64,000 nucleotides of DNA from Phallus indusiatus (Eukaryota > Basidiomycota > Agaricomycetes > Phallales > Phallaceae), in the NCBI GenBank assembly GCA_027605045.1, contig JAQFWX010000003.1, positions 2,046,001 through 2,110,000 of the forward strand. Reading direction: 5' to 3'. The notes under the pieces were generated by a model. The model searched no databases, was not told where the DNA came from, and worked only from the letters and a program-made list of their open reading frames with translations. This document shows, in pieces, positions 23,196 through 35,867 of the stretch. A program made the position numbers and the translations under genes. How positions within the stretch are numbered: position 1 is the stretch's first letter; each line of letters opens with the position of its first letter.

Positions 23196-23963
23196 ATGGC
23201 TTTACTTCTCTTCGCCCTACAACACCGCGCATCTTTACTCGCGTCTATCTCCAGCAATCCAGAAGCCGCACACCACTTCTCAAATTGTCTGGTCGCGGAA
23301 AAAGCTCGACTCCAAGCCCAAGCCCGAGCTGGATGTCGCGACGCCAGAGACAAAAAAAGCGCGTATGCAAGCCTTCTGGTAGATCTTTTCAAAGACGCGG
23401 ATTCGACTTCGCCCTTGTTCGACATCTCGGTACTTTTACAAGCATGGATGCTCCTCGTATTCAACAAGTCTAGTTCCTATTCAAAAGAATTCCTGCGAAT
23501 CATGACATTGAAGATCACCCAACAACATTCGGAGAATCTGTACGCCGCCATGCTCATAGAAACACAATTTGAGCAATTCAAATATCAAGATGAAGATACT
23601 TTGAAAACGGCAGCGAATCCTCGATCTGTTGGGTTTGCCGGTGAAAAGGTATATTGGGAATACTTGATCAGGTTGCACGCGTCTCTGAATGAATTCGGCC
23701 AAATGATTGGTATAATCCATTCAAGGCTCGGCGAGGCAATTGAAGAAACCTTCAGATCAAAAGATAGTCCCACCACGGATAACGAAGATGACCTCGAAAT
23801 GTGTGCATGGGAACCGATCGATTATGAGGTAAATTCATGCATGGCTTACTATCTCCATATTTCCATTGACATATTTTTGCAGGAAACGACTCGGCCCCAT
23901 CTAATGATGAGCAGAATAAAGACTACATTGAGGTCCGTTTTGACAAGGGCAGTTTCTTTGTAG
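23196..23963 (+). pseudogene. Truncated paralogue of the DUF6535-type protein (C-terminal part only)
   Basis: From ATG 23196 it aligns with the last third of the gene at 25599-28803. Shared segments include STSPLFDISVLLQAWMLLV (TSPLFNVSVLLHAWMLLV in the other), then SENLYAAML and LRIMTLK-like stretches. The DUF6535 membrane domain is absent and no upstream exon was found. A likely 54-nt intron (23830-23883, GTAAAT..TTGCAG) is a multiple of three, so the frame is open either way. It may be a 5'-truncated pseudogene or a small separate gene. Confidence 0.6.
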
Positions 23964-25598
23964 TAGAATAGTCTTGGATATGTTTTCTACGTGAATTGAT
24001 TAAATGTTTTTGCACACGTATGTGTAATTGGAATTCATTTACTTTTGGATTATAAATGACCGAATTGGTGGGATTTTGATTGTTATTATTTGCCTGCAGT
24101 GCTCAGGTCGGTGAACGTGTTGACGTTCACGCACTGACTCGGTGAAAAAGCTACGTCGATTAGCCGATAAGTCTACAATATCTACCAAGATCTTGTAAGC
24201 CGACGCAAATGAACTAGAGAAAGTTTAGACAAAAATTAAGAATAATTATGTGAGTTGAATATGACGCACAACAATATGACAATCATCTCAATGACCCGGG
24301 GAATATTTTGCTGAAAGAGAATCAAAAAAGGGGTTGAGACGTTCCGCCGAAATGGTTTCATTTGAATAATTGGGAAACCGAGATGTATGTTGAATTAGGA
24401 TGGAGGTGGTTGTATAGTTTCTCGAAATCTTTTTGGGGATCTGAAACCCGATTCGTGTTGATCCAATCATCCTAGACTTGGGGGTCAACTTGATTCTTCT
24501 CGTTGTTTCTTATCGTGCAGCTGATAGGGTGTTCTCCTCAACTCCAACAGGACTTTGAAAGCATCTCAATCCTACGACAATTTGCGTAAGTGTGGCGAAG
24601 ATTATCGGGATGACACAACACCGAAACCATACACATTTCACTTTCGCCCAGCAAAGATAGTCAGACGTAAGACTTTCCGCGGCAGAACATGCGACACCTT
24701 TGACAGTTGTTGATTGAACTGATGAATGAACAAAAATTTAGTGCGGGGAACTCAAATGAGCGGAGTTTCAAACTCAATGAGCTGAGCTCAGTTTTATCAG
24801 CCGACGGCAAGTAAGCCCCGGGTATCACACGTCTCTTTCCTTACGCCTTGATACTTTTTTGACGTTCCACTAACAGCGAATAGAGTGTCTTGTCCTTGTG
24901 AGCTTATAGCTTCGTGAGAATACATTACAATTTGCTTGGTGGCTCGTCACCGGCTCGGAGATACAACTGTCAATCTTTCAACAATCTGACTCGGAAAACC
25001 GGCAACAAGACCAAAACAACATCCGCTGGATCTTTAGAAGATTTAAACATACATAATTAATTTGTTTGATGGATTATTTCAAAGTCATTGCTCACATGCT
25101 TCTTTTTTCAGACTAAAATTGGACCTCTTTACCAGGACTCGTCAATTGAACGAACGTGCACACCAACAGCGCTAAAAACATCCTCAAACAAGTAGAAAGG
25201 ATACCCCGACATTAACTCATCAATAGCAACGTTTGTCTGTTGAGTGAGTTCGCAAGGCTAGCCAGGCTGTGGTTTGTTCGATTGTATTATTATCTCAGAT
25301 ATTGCATTGTTGAAACCCCTCTTCAGCATCTAGTGATCCATAGCCTATAGGCTTTCAGCGCAAGTGTCACTATACCATCAATGGCAATCTTGAACCGCCT
25401 GAATCCGGATTACACACCTCCTCTGGATAAAATTTCATGAGCATTGAAGGGATATTATTTGTATTCTGCAATGTATCAAATACAAGTTTAAGCTGTGCCT
25501 TTAAGCCACCTAGGCTTTTGTTTTCCGTGTAACATCAGCCTCCTTCATCGTTCCCCTCCACGTTGGTAAAGCAGTCTGTCGATACCATCACATCACTT
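23964..25598. other. Long intergenic region
   Basis: Only short unsupported ORFs. No repeat or RNA gene recognised. Confidence 0.4.
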
Positions 25599-28500
25599 AT
25601 GACGAAATCAGCCACTCTGGGCGAGGAAAAAGTGCGATTTAGTCTCCGAGATACCGGTAGCGAAAGCTCAACAAGCACCTTGGTTGACTCTTCGCATACT
25701 TTTAAATCCACTGGTGTCGAAGAAGTATATTCCGTTTCCAAGAATGAAGCATCGTCATCCACACAAACCTCTTTTCCCAAAGCTCCGACTCAAAACTCCC
25801 TGAATGAATCTATAGAGTCCCCGAAAGACAACGGTATAAGTCCAGATGATGCCTTCATAGAGACACTGCGGGCCCTTTTCTATGAATTCTTTGGTGAGTC
25901 TTCCCTTGCGATAAACAAACATGATGGATTTATAAACACAGAAATAGAGCCCAAGTCAGCTCACAATCACACTGAGGAGGTCAAGGCGATGCGTAAGAAA
26001 CTCTTCGGATTAACGAAAGGTTTTACTGAGACTACTCGTTGTAAGTCTCAGTAATGATTCCCGCCCATTTGTGACTGATTTAATACGACGCATTTAAGCG
26101 GATGATCGCTTTGATTATGAGCGGAAATATCTTCGTGATAGACACGGAAAAGAGTTAGCCGAGAATGCTCGGGTTTGGTTTACCTATCTTGACGAAGCCG
26201 ACGCTTATGATCGCGAGAAGGTCGAAGGGCTGAAAGAGACTGCAGATGTTCTCTTGGTTTTTGTATGATATCTGTTCAGATGATATTGCTATTTAGCTTA
26301 TTATTTTACGCAGGCGGGTTTATTTTCAGGAATTATAGCAACATTTGTCTCTCAGGCTTCCCAAAGCCTTCAACAAAATTATACCCAACTTTCTGCGTCC
26401 CTACTCTTTCACATATACCAGGTTCAGATGACGCAATTAATTGGAACACCCATAACCGTCACTCCCATCTCCACGTTGAATCCCGAGTCCCCGTTTCGAC
26501 CTTCGACAAACGCATTCCTGGTAAACAGTCTATGGTTTACCAGTCTAGCAATTTCTTTATCTGCTGCATTGGTTGCTGTACTCACTAAACAGTGGTTACA
26601 TTATTATATATCCACTAAATCTGGAACAGCTCTTGAAAAAGCACGAGCCAGACACTTCCGGTTCCAAGGACTCGAATTGTGGAAGGTTCATTTAATCGTG
26701 GATCTCTTACCAATTCTTCTAAACCTTGCACTGGGTATCTTCCTTATCGGAGTCATCATCTTTCTTTTCCCTTTGGATACTCGGATTGCCTGGGCCACTA
26801 TCTTCATCGCCGGCTTTACTTACACTTTATATCTCATCTCTGTGATACTACCTATTAGGTATCCAGACTGTCCCTATACAACCTCATTGACGATCTACGT
26901 CGGTAATGTCTTCTATTTCTTCTCGGGAATCTGTTGTGGCATCGTATCGATGGTCAAAGACAAACTGGCGGATAGGCATTTAAGTTGGAGGATTTCATGC
27001 AGAAGAAGATTTTTGTGTTGGAGCGGTACATTCCGAAAGAGAGTTTTGCGCTCTGTTTGGTGGCATCGTCTAAATCATCTAAGGCACCCTTGCGATCTGG
27101 TTCGTAAAACGTTCCACAAACTAACCACACGGGTGGGCCGTTTACGCGACAATCTTCGACACTATATGTCTACCCAAAAGTTTGTCAATTGGAGAGAGGC
27201 CAATCTAAATAAAGCCATTCAAAAAGATGTAGTTTCTCTTGATCGCGAGGCACTATATTGGCTTCCCACGGTCTCTTTTAACCCAAGCGTTCGTCGAATC
27301 GTCGCAAGAGGCATATCTGTCCATCCAGCTCTCACTGAAGAAGTAGCATCGATATTTGGTGACCTCCTGTGGGCCCTTATGGCTGATGAAACGGACCCCA
27401 AAGATTTACGTTACGGTTTATGTCTGGATCTTCACGCAGGTCATTTTCACCACTGGTATCGCCTCCAAGAGGTCTTCGATGCAGAAGGAAGTCAGTTGGA
27501 TGAAGCGGAATATCGAAGCTATTCTCGTATTGCCAAAAGTGTATGCGATAAAGACCACGTCCAAATTCTGAAATGCGCATTTAACGACGACACTCTGAGA
27601 CTCCCGCTGGCCATGTGGCATAGTCTTGTTGAAAAGGCGCAAAAAGATGATACATTAACCGCGCAAATACTGGCATGTATGCAAATAGATCCATTCAATT
27701 GGGCTCATGATCCATCATGTCAATCCACCTATGATACAGGCATTGTGCCGTTCGGGACTTTGCAACAATGGAGATGGATTTTTGGCTACCTTTTTCGTCA
27801 TTTTTGCGACCGTGGTCAACCTGATTATACCCCGGGAAATGGGTCTTTCGAAACCCGTTATCTTCTCCTCGTTTCCATCTATCGAAACCTTACATCTGAT
27901 CACCCAATCATCGTCGATGAAAAACAAAGGAGAGATTCTTTGCAATTTCTGTTCAGATCCTTCGACCGGGGTATTTCGACTAGTGATTGCAGCTATATCT
28001 CGTCAAAGCACTATCTCACGTACTACCAGGATATCTTGTCCGTCAATCGGTTCTGGAAAGAGCCTATGACAGATCAGTCCAGAGAATTTGCAATAACATG
28101 TTTCGACAATATTTCGGCCTTGATGGATACTGACGTGGCTAGCTTCTTCCCTCTCACAGAATCTCCTGATATCTCTCGTATAATTCGATGGTGTTCGCGA
28201 AACCAACGGCACGACCCTGCTCTCATAGCGTTACTCTTCATTCCGCAGAGCCGCTCGGCTTTGTTCACAACTCTCTCAAGTGACCTTGATGCCCCATCTC
28301 ACTTTTCTCGATGTCTTAGGAACTTTAGGTGCTGTGAAAATATATGGATTGGAGAAAGGTTTATATATCCAAACCTACTCGACCTTTTTAACTCCGCGGA
28401 ACCAACTTCACCTTTGTTCAATGTCTCGGTGTTGCTACATGCATGGATGCTTCTCGTGTCTCGTTCCAATCCGAACGAGTTTTTTAGGATCATAAAAGCT

Positions 28501-28803
28501 AAGCTTGACAAGCGATGTTTGGAGAACCTTTATGCCGTCATGCTTGAGGAGACGTCGCAGTTCGAGCAAGTCAACGCCTTAGTTGAAACGATCGTACTTC
28601 AACCCAATAACTCTGGGCGGTTGAAAGCATATTTAACATATGTGGACGGATTGCGTGCCTCTCTCAACGACTTCAAACGAATTGCAGGTATTACCCGACG
28701 CCGGGCTGGGAGCATGATAGAGTGGGATGTCGACACTGAAGCATGTCAACAAAAGCACGACGATAATGTAATTTACGTCTTGCAGTCTCATGATTTTCAC
28801 TAA
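25599..28803 (+). CDS. DUF6535 domain-containing membrane protein, three exons
   Basis: Exons are 25599-26040, 26099-26262 and 26314-28803, with introns of 58 and 51 nt (GTAAGT..TTTAAG and GTATGA..ACGCAG). Phases match; the product is 1031 residues. Start ATG 25599 (MTKSATLGEEKV). An acidic/Ser-rich N terminus precedes the DUF6535 module, which crosses both splice sites: WFTYLDEADAYDREKVEGLK, then DVLLVFAGLFSGIIATFV. Four hydrophobic helices are visible: VLLVFAGLFSGIIATFV, LWFTSLAISLSAALVAVL, LLPILLNLALGIFLIGVI and WATIFIAGFTYTLYLISVIL. A long cytosolic-looking helical C-terminal part follows. The family is abundant in Agaricomycetes and its function is unknown. A C-terminal paralogue lies 1.6 kb upstream in the same orientation. 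Confidence 0.85.
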
Positions 28804-29259
28804 CTTATACTTAATATTCATAGAACTTGAGCTCAGTAGCTGATTGGATTAAAAAGAAATTTGGGTCAGTTCAGCTCCAGACATCCATCACATGAGTACT
28901 ACTATTATGTACTCTCAATACCCAATACCCAACTTGCTTCATTTTTCAAGCCACGGACTTCATCCTCTTTTTTTTCTTTTAATTTATTTCGGATACAATG
29001 TGTTGATTTCCGCCATTTTCCGTCGTCCCTAGCCTTACGGACCAATTTTACTATAACCAGATATCGAATTATTTATGTATCACTCAAGTCTCTACATAGC
29101 CCGTGGAAGCAATATGCTGCTAAATTTTCTAATCGCAAATTTGCTGACCCAACTGTCATGCGTGAATTTGCGTTGAGACCTACGTGTTTTTATTTACATA
29201 ACGTCGTATACTAATATACATATATCATTCTTCATGTACATAAACACTGGGTACTACCT

Positions 29260-30470
29260 CAGTATGAACGCAATGACTGCATGCGTCGTATATCTCAGTG
29301 TCCCCGTCAGTAACAATGCGAAGGGACGTATTACTATAACTCAAAACCAACAATTTTTATTCGGAAAAAAACTATACAAGAGATTGGAGTCGAAAGCTGT
29401 TCATGACAAAACTTTTTAGACATTGCTACTACCCTCTTTTTTTTTGAAAAAATGATTGTAGGTTCTTATGTAAATAACAACAGAATGGATTTGATATTAA
29501 ATTTAAAGTTCCGATGACTATGGCATATAGGTAAGTCATTGGAACTCTACTAAATAAATACGGTGCTGATATCTCACATTTATCTAGCATATATAGTTAC
29601 AGACTCCATTATTTCCCTGGAGCGTCTCCAGCCTATATTTTCCGACAAGCATAAAGTGTCAGTGAAAGGGAGATAAATGGAAATGTGCTCACAGGTTTAG
29701 AAACCTTCGGTCAGTGGCGCATCTGGACTGATTGTTTCACGTCGAGCTGCCACTTTTATCGTTTCCGATCGAGCTGCCACTAAGGTGACGGAAAAAAGTA
29801 CAGCGACTGAAATTTCAAAGAACACTCTGAAGAGATGCATATTGATTGTTAAGGGATGAGATGGTGTACATATACTGTCAAATTATTGACCTTTTATACT
29901 CAAATGAACCCATACCAAACTTTCGGTCCCCCGTCGCCTTGACGTTCATGTTGGATGCAGTGGCCCGGTTGACCGACGATATGTAATTTGATGACGTGAT
30001 GGAATTTCAAGGGATCCATCATGGCTGCCAAAAAATAGAGCAGAAGTCTAATATGTGAGCCAATCAATACATCCCGACAAAACCCTTTTGCATCCCAAAT
30101 TGTAAATTCCTTCATTAGATCAACATGAGTCCAGGAGAAAACCCACGATTTTATAATGAGTGTGTTGGCGTAACTGCGCCGGTGTGCTACCGGACGATAG
30201 TAACTCACCTGGGACATGAGAAAAATCTTTCCAGAAGTGAGAATATTACCTTATGCCATTTCAGAGACGTCATGCTTTATTGTAAGAGGCTCGCTATAGT
30301 ATCCATCATCAAAATGATGTTGTACATGCCGCAGACAATAGTGTCTATATTCAATCTTTGGAACAAATTAAAACGATTTGTTTACATAAAGCCTGAGGGA
30401 TGACTGAGATTTGTTCATCCCCGACCAAAGAAGTTGTATCGCTCCAGCAATGTTCATCAAACCGCTTGAA
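29260..30470. repeat. Diverged tandem duplication, left unit
   Basis: It is collinear with 32090-33290. Matching landmarks in the same order include CATTACTCAGAAACC-type starts, a gacggaaa..gtac..cgattgaaa block, an 'aactttcggt' block, 'tttacataaag' and 'ttcatcaaaccgcttga'. I found no intact gene; neighbouring 28804-29260 and 30480-32080 also show none. Confidence 0.55.
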
Positions 30471-32089
30471 ATGGTGAGATCCCACGCATTACCAAAAGAA
30501 TCTTTTGGGCTTCTTTTCCCTTACTAAATCAATATCTCGGCTTTCGTACTTTTTAGCATCGGTTGGAAAAATTCGCATGGTATACTCTTTGTATGCCCAA
30601 GTTCCGTCGGTCCGCGGCGCATGCTAGGAGCTGAGCACCATCTAGTATGCATTATGCTGCCCTTTCAAGTCACGACATTTGGGAAACTGTTATAGTCGTA
30701 AATTTATGGGGTATCGGCTCATGATTTTTACATTAACGTCTGGTTGCTGTCATTTAAGAACGTGATTTACATCTCAGATGAGGCAGGATAGCGATTTGAA
30801 AGGGTGCCTTTGTTGGAAAAATATTTTGGACAGTTCCACTGAAAAAGGGAGAAATTCTGTCTAAGTGTCAGTAGTAAGCAAATTCGGAATCTTTTACCCG
30901 CTTACCGTAAATGTTACGCGACGCGACCGTGTCGAGCATTTTTCTGCGAGGTGACTTCATGCATTGCCAAACTGCAGTTTGGAAAATTACTGAACTGTCG
31001 ACTCACATGCCAAATGACCCAAATTAATCCAGACTCGGGCATTTCCGCTGTGGATTTTGTACAAAAAGTAAAGATCAATGCTCTGTTTTCGCGCGGAGGC
31101 TATATGCAACAATGCGCAAGCTCCGCGTGGTTTGAGAGGCAGATGGGAATTTTGTAGATTGGTTTGATCGTGGTATATCTCAATTGAGTCCATTTTGTTC
31201 TTCGTTTCAACATGATATATTACACCATACCAGATAAAACATGGACTCAAAATATATCCTGTACCTGTCCGGTTATGGAAAAACTGCTCGCCAACATTGA
31301 CGACGGACGTATACACCACATGGTCACTATTTCGCATCTCTCTCTTATTTCCGATTCTATTGCAGATATTAATTAATAATACGCAGAGTCTACGTGCATT
31401 CATTGTCATACTGTCACATCGATCTGAATCATTTCGCTGCTAACTTGAAGGATTTGGGATAAGATAATATGTATGTATGCATAGCGTACACTGATGTAAC
31501 ACATTCTCCTTTCGATACTGTTTTGGTATTATAAACCCAAAAATGACTTTCAGAGTGGAGATTTATAAACCTTATTGTAAAATGGGTTCACCGACCGGGC
31601 CGTGTACATGTCCTACGAATGACTACGAAGGAATAGCTTGCAATGATGTATGTATCTAATAGTTATTACTCCACTAACTATACTTTGAAATATTAATAAG
31701 TAACGCTTCTAAGACTACTTGCCATATCGTCACGCCGACAGACGAAATACCACCAAGTCTGGAAAGTGTATAGGGTATCCATATTGCGCACAGACCACAC
31801 GAGCCAAGAATCATTAGACGTATGGCGAACGCAAAGTACCGAGGGGTGACCAGAAAATAGCGTTGGTTTCAATCTATTTCTGTATAGGCTTATACTGAAG
31901 GGGTATATGGGTTACTGTAAGTCAGAAACCATGAGTATTAATCATATACAGCCTTTCAAAACAGGAGAATAAACGCGAAAGGGTTACTGCAGTGCATCTG
32001 TAATATTACACGGATGTCGGATCGTCTGCTGAGTGGCAGCGCTTGTAGTATCTCCGTGTAAACTATTCTTTCCCTCATCAATATGAATG

Positions 32090-33290
32090 AAGGTTTTGCC
32101 ATTACTCAGAAACCAACGAATAAGTTATCTCATTGTTTAGACAGAAATTTATACAAGGTCTTGAATTCGGAACCTGTTCATAACGAAATTAAACCACTGT
32201 CTTCAACTCATACGGCTTCCAAGAGAGTTTTTTAGATCACAACTGATAGTACATGGATTCCGAAATAAAAAGATGAATGAGTCAGACATTTTAAATCTCT
32301 AAAACTAGTGCCAATTCGGTTATATCTCACATTTGTATAATAAAATAGAAAACATCATTGTTCGGACCATCCCCTGAAGTGCAACTAGCCTACGTTTCCG
32401 GACAAGCGGTACGGCATTAGTGTGAGAAGGATGTGTGGGAATTTTCTTACAAGTTCAGAAACCATCCCCTGAAGAATCTGGGGTTATCGTTATTTGAGCT
32501 GTCACTAAATTGACGGAAACGAGTACGACGATTGAAAGCTCCAAGAGAGTTTTGAGGAAATGCATCTTTGGGGTTAGGAGGATATGATGAAGTGGATTGT
32601 AAAAATTATTGGCTTTTTATACAAGTATGGTAGGGAAAGCCCAACCCGAACTTTCGGTACCACCAGTTGCGATTTGCTAGTGACACCTTCGGTACCTTGT
32701 GATCTCGCAGCTCGCGTTTAATGTGAATTTGATTTTAAATTACTTCAACGCTGTGGCGTTTCCCAAATTGTGACGCAGTGGCTCCCGTTTGATTGGCGAT
32801 ATGCAAGTTGATGTTGATGACCGTAATAAGATCTATCATGATAAAGAGCGGAAGCTTAGTCTATGTACCAATCAAGTCATCTCAAAAGAAAAAAACCTTT
32901 TGTACTCCAATTAGAAATTTGTTCATCAATCTATCATAAGTTGAAATAAGAACACAATATCGAGGAAGCTGATATTGTGATAAGTGTGCTTTGTGTAACT
33001 TCGCCGGGAGGCGAAAATACCGGAATACAACTGCTCACTTGCAACATGAGAAGGTCTACTGAAAAAAGAAATATACCATTTACAGAAACCATAACAAGCT
33101 TTAGAGTGGATTTGAGAGGCCCACTATAGTGTTCATCATCAACGTTGTCAATGAAAAAAAGAATTTGATGCCTGAGACTCAAAATTCAATTCTTATGATA
33201 AAATTTGGTTTACATAAAGGAATCATTGACCTTTGCTCGTCTCCAAACAATGAGACATGTCGTACCAACCACGTTCATCAAACCGCTTGA
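32090..33290. repeat. Diverged tandem duplication, right unit
   Basis: Second member of the pair with 29260-30470. At its right edge a minus-strand frame (33420-33223) reads GRIKRFDERGWYDMSHC, and the left unit has the related KRFDEHCWSD. This suggests decayed copies of a minus-strand gene. I could not assign it, and I cannot support a gene in 33290-34400. Confidence 0.5.
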
Positions 33291-34405
33291 TACGGCCAAT
33301 GCGATCCACACCACTCAGGGCACAAATGTAACCTGACGCCGTATTTTCTTCCAGCGTTCGTAGGGACTCTGTATATTCTACGACTCCGTCTCCAAATCCT
33401 ATTTTTTCAGTGACGTCCACAACAATTCCTTAAGCAAACTTTAGGGTGGTGGCAGAAGTCCAATTAAGTGGGTTGTCATGCGTGTCATCGATTCATCGAT
33501 CACTGATGTTGACAGTAAAAGAAAAAGAAGATGAATGATGCTAGTTTTTGTTGGAACTGCGATCAAGTCGAACTTCAAAAAGAGCCATAGCCGTTGAATA
33601 ATTGGTGCCCACAATACAGGCGGTAACAGCGAAAAGACCCGTCAACCTCCCGGGAGAATAACGGCAGCGGAATGTACAGCCTATTGATTAAGTCGTCTGA
33701 TTCGCACTATTTTGAGGCTACTTTCCGAGTTCGCGATATCTATTGGCATCCAAGTCTAGCCCCCTCAACTCTGTCTCGAGCTTTATGTCTGCCCAAAATG
33801 TTTCACATTCTGGCCCAGTGGGTTCGGTTCTCGAGCAATGAATAATGATTATCCGTTCCTCGATTTTTCCGAGGATTATTCTCTTCGAAAGCCTTGTAGT
33901 TAGTTGACCCAACCTTGTACTCGTGGTAACTCGTCCAAAGTTAACTGTCAAACGTGACTTATTTTTGTCACGTGTCATCCATACAGAATGAAATTTTGAA
34001 ACGCCGACGATGCGGCCATTCGGCGCCACGCTTTTTGTTCCCAATTAAAGTCATCGATATCGATTGCCACACTCCGATTTCGTCTTGGAATGATACGGAT
34101 TTTCGTATGATCTTTGCAGGAATGCGACAATTATATTCATTATATGATTCGCTAGGCCTGAAACACTGGCAGGCCAGCTGCGTTTTATATTCGGATGTCT
34201 CCGTTGATAAATCCAACATGGCCTTGAATAATAAACTGGAAGTATCATATTATTCTCATGCTTAGGAATCGGAGTTACCACGTGGTCTTTTTCGTGGTCT
34301 TCCTTTGAACAATCTAGCAGAGGCGTCTAACTGTTTCCCATTTTTTTCTTGCCACAGTACCACCAATCGCTGTCGCTCGTCTCGCTGATACCCTCCAACG
34401 TTGCT

Positions 34406-35658
34406 ATGTCACTCATGGAAGAGAAATACCCTGGAGTACTTCGCATGGATGATGCCCCAAAGAACATCAATGAACACGGTCTCACGCCTGACCAGCAAAG
34501 AGACCGGGACATTTTATTCGGTAGCGGCGAATTCCAGCATATCATCTTCATCAACATTCCTTACCTCAACCATGAATACACTGAAAAATTTGTCGTTGGT
34601 GCCGTGTACAATGTAGTCCGCGCAATGCTCCCGCCATCGCTTCCTCATCTCCTTCCGCCTCTTAAAGGTCCCCGATCATATTCCATCCGTGATATTCCAG
34701 GAAAAGGAAAAGGCGTGATCGCAACGCGAGATATTGCCCCTGGTGAAATTGTCATAATTGAGCGACCAATTCTCATATATCCACTTACCGTCTATGTGGA
34801 GGCCGTCGAGCCGTTCCAGCAGTACGCGAGGGAGTCCATGGATCCCAGGGATTGGATCAAATATCATGAACTTGTGAATGTGAAAGATGGCTGTGTATCC
34901 GAATTCGATGGAATACGAGCCACAAACGCATTCACTATTAAGCTAAAAGAAGACAAAGAGGATTATTGCGGCGTATTTCTTGAAAGCTCGCGTCTGAATC
35001 ACAGGTGGTTATTACATCTTTATTTCATGTATGTGTTACTTAGTTGTCATTATCAAACCCGTTCCTCAGCTGCGGTCCTAATCTTCAACACTCGTGGGAT
35101 CCCGGTCTCTTCACTTTCTCTTTGCAAGCTGTTCGGTCTATCCGTGCGGGCCAGGAACTAACTGTCGCGTACGAGGATCTCTGCAGTTCGCGTGCCGACC
35201 GCCAATTCAACCTTCAACGACTGTACAAATTCAGATGTAGATGCGAACACTGTGAAAAGCCATCACGGACTTCCAATCAAGATCGTCGTGCCGCTGGAGT
35301 AGACATGGAATCTGGCCCTTTCGAGCAAATGTACCAAAATATTACGATTCCGGGCCTTCCCCGTCATGTGGGCCATCAATACGCAACCTCGCTCTCCAAT
35401 ACTATTCTCAAAAAAGTTGCAGCGAACGCAAGGGAAGGTATCCAGTCATACTCTTTCTGGCATTACGTGTACTTGATGAAGGTATCTGGACTTTTGGGCG
35501 ATAAGAACAAGTTCAAACACTGGGGATTCAAGGTTCTGCTATTTTCGGTGAGGTATACTGAGGTTGAAGGCGAAACGGGTTTCCGTCAAGTTGAGCAGTG
35601 GATTGACTGGGTGAAAGAGCCAGAGAAGAACTTTCCTGATTGGGGCCGGTTTCGGTGA
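34406..35658 (+). CDS. SET-domain protein (putative lysine methyltransferase)
   Basis: Two exons, 34406-35004 and 35070-35658, flank a 65-nt intron (GTGGTT..CCTCAG). The splice joins LNH to SCGPN and so restores the SET motif NHSCGPN. The product is 395 residues from ATG 34406 (MSLMEEKYPGV). A strong acceptor-like tract (tttttttcttgccacag) lies just upstream at 34341-34357, so another 5' exon is possible. SET motifs: GKGKGVIATRDIAPGEIVI, LNHSCGPN, ELTVAYEDL. A post-SET Cys cluster follows, FRCRCEHCEK. Such proteins methylate lysines of histones or other proteins with S-adenosylmethionine; the target cannot be told. No MYND finger is visible. Confidence 0.85.
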
Positions 35659-35867
35659 AAGTATAATAACATAGAACTCAAAATCCTATTTCCATTGTAA
35701 GAATTATACGTACATGTACTACCGGTGATATTTAAATTGCAAGATAAGCCCAAGATGGTCAAATGGCCAACGAAATTGAATGGCACTGAATGATTGATGT
35801 CGATGAGCATGAGCCGCAGCGACGGTGAATTGCTGATGCCGAACTAAACCTCGAAACACCGACGCTG

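Noticed and set aside
30951..31409. Overlapping ORFs in the 31-kb region as host genes
   Set aside because: No start context, domain, splice signals or conservation between the duplicated units supports them.
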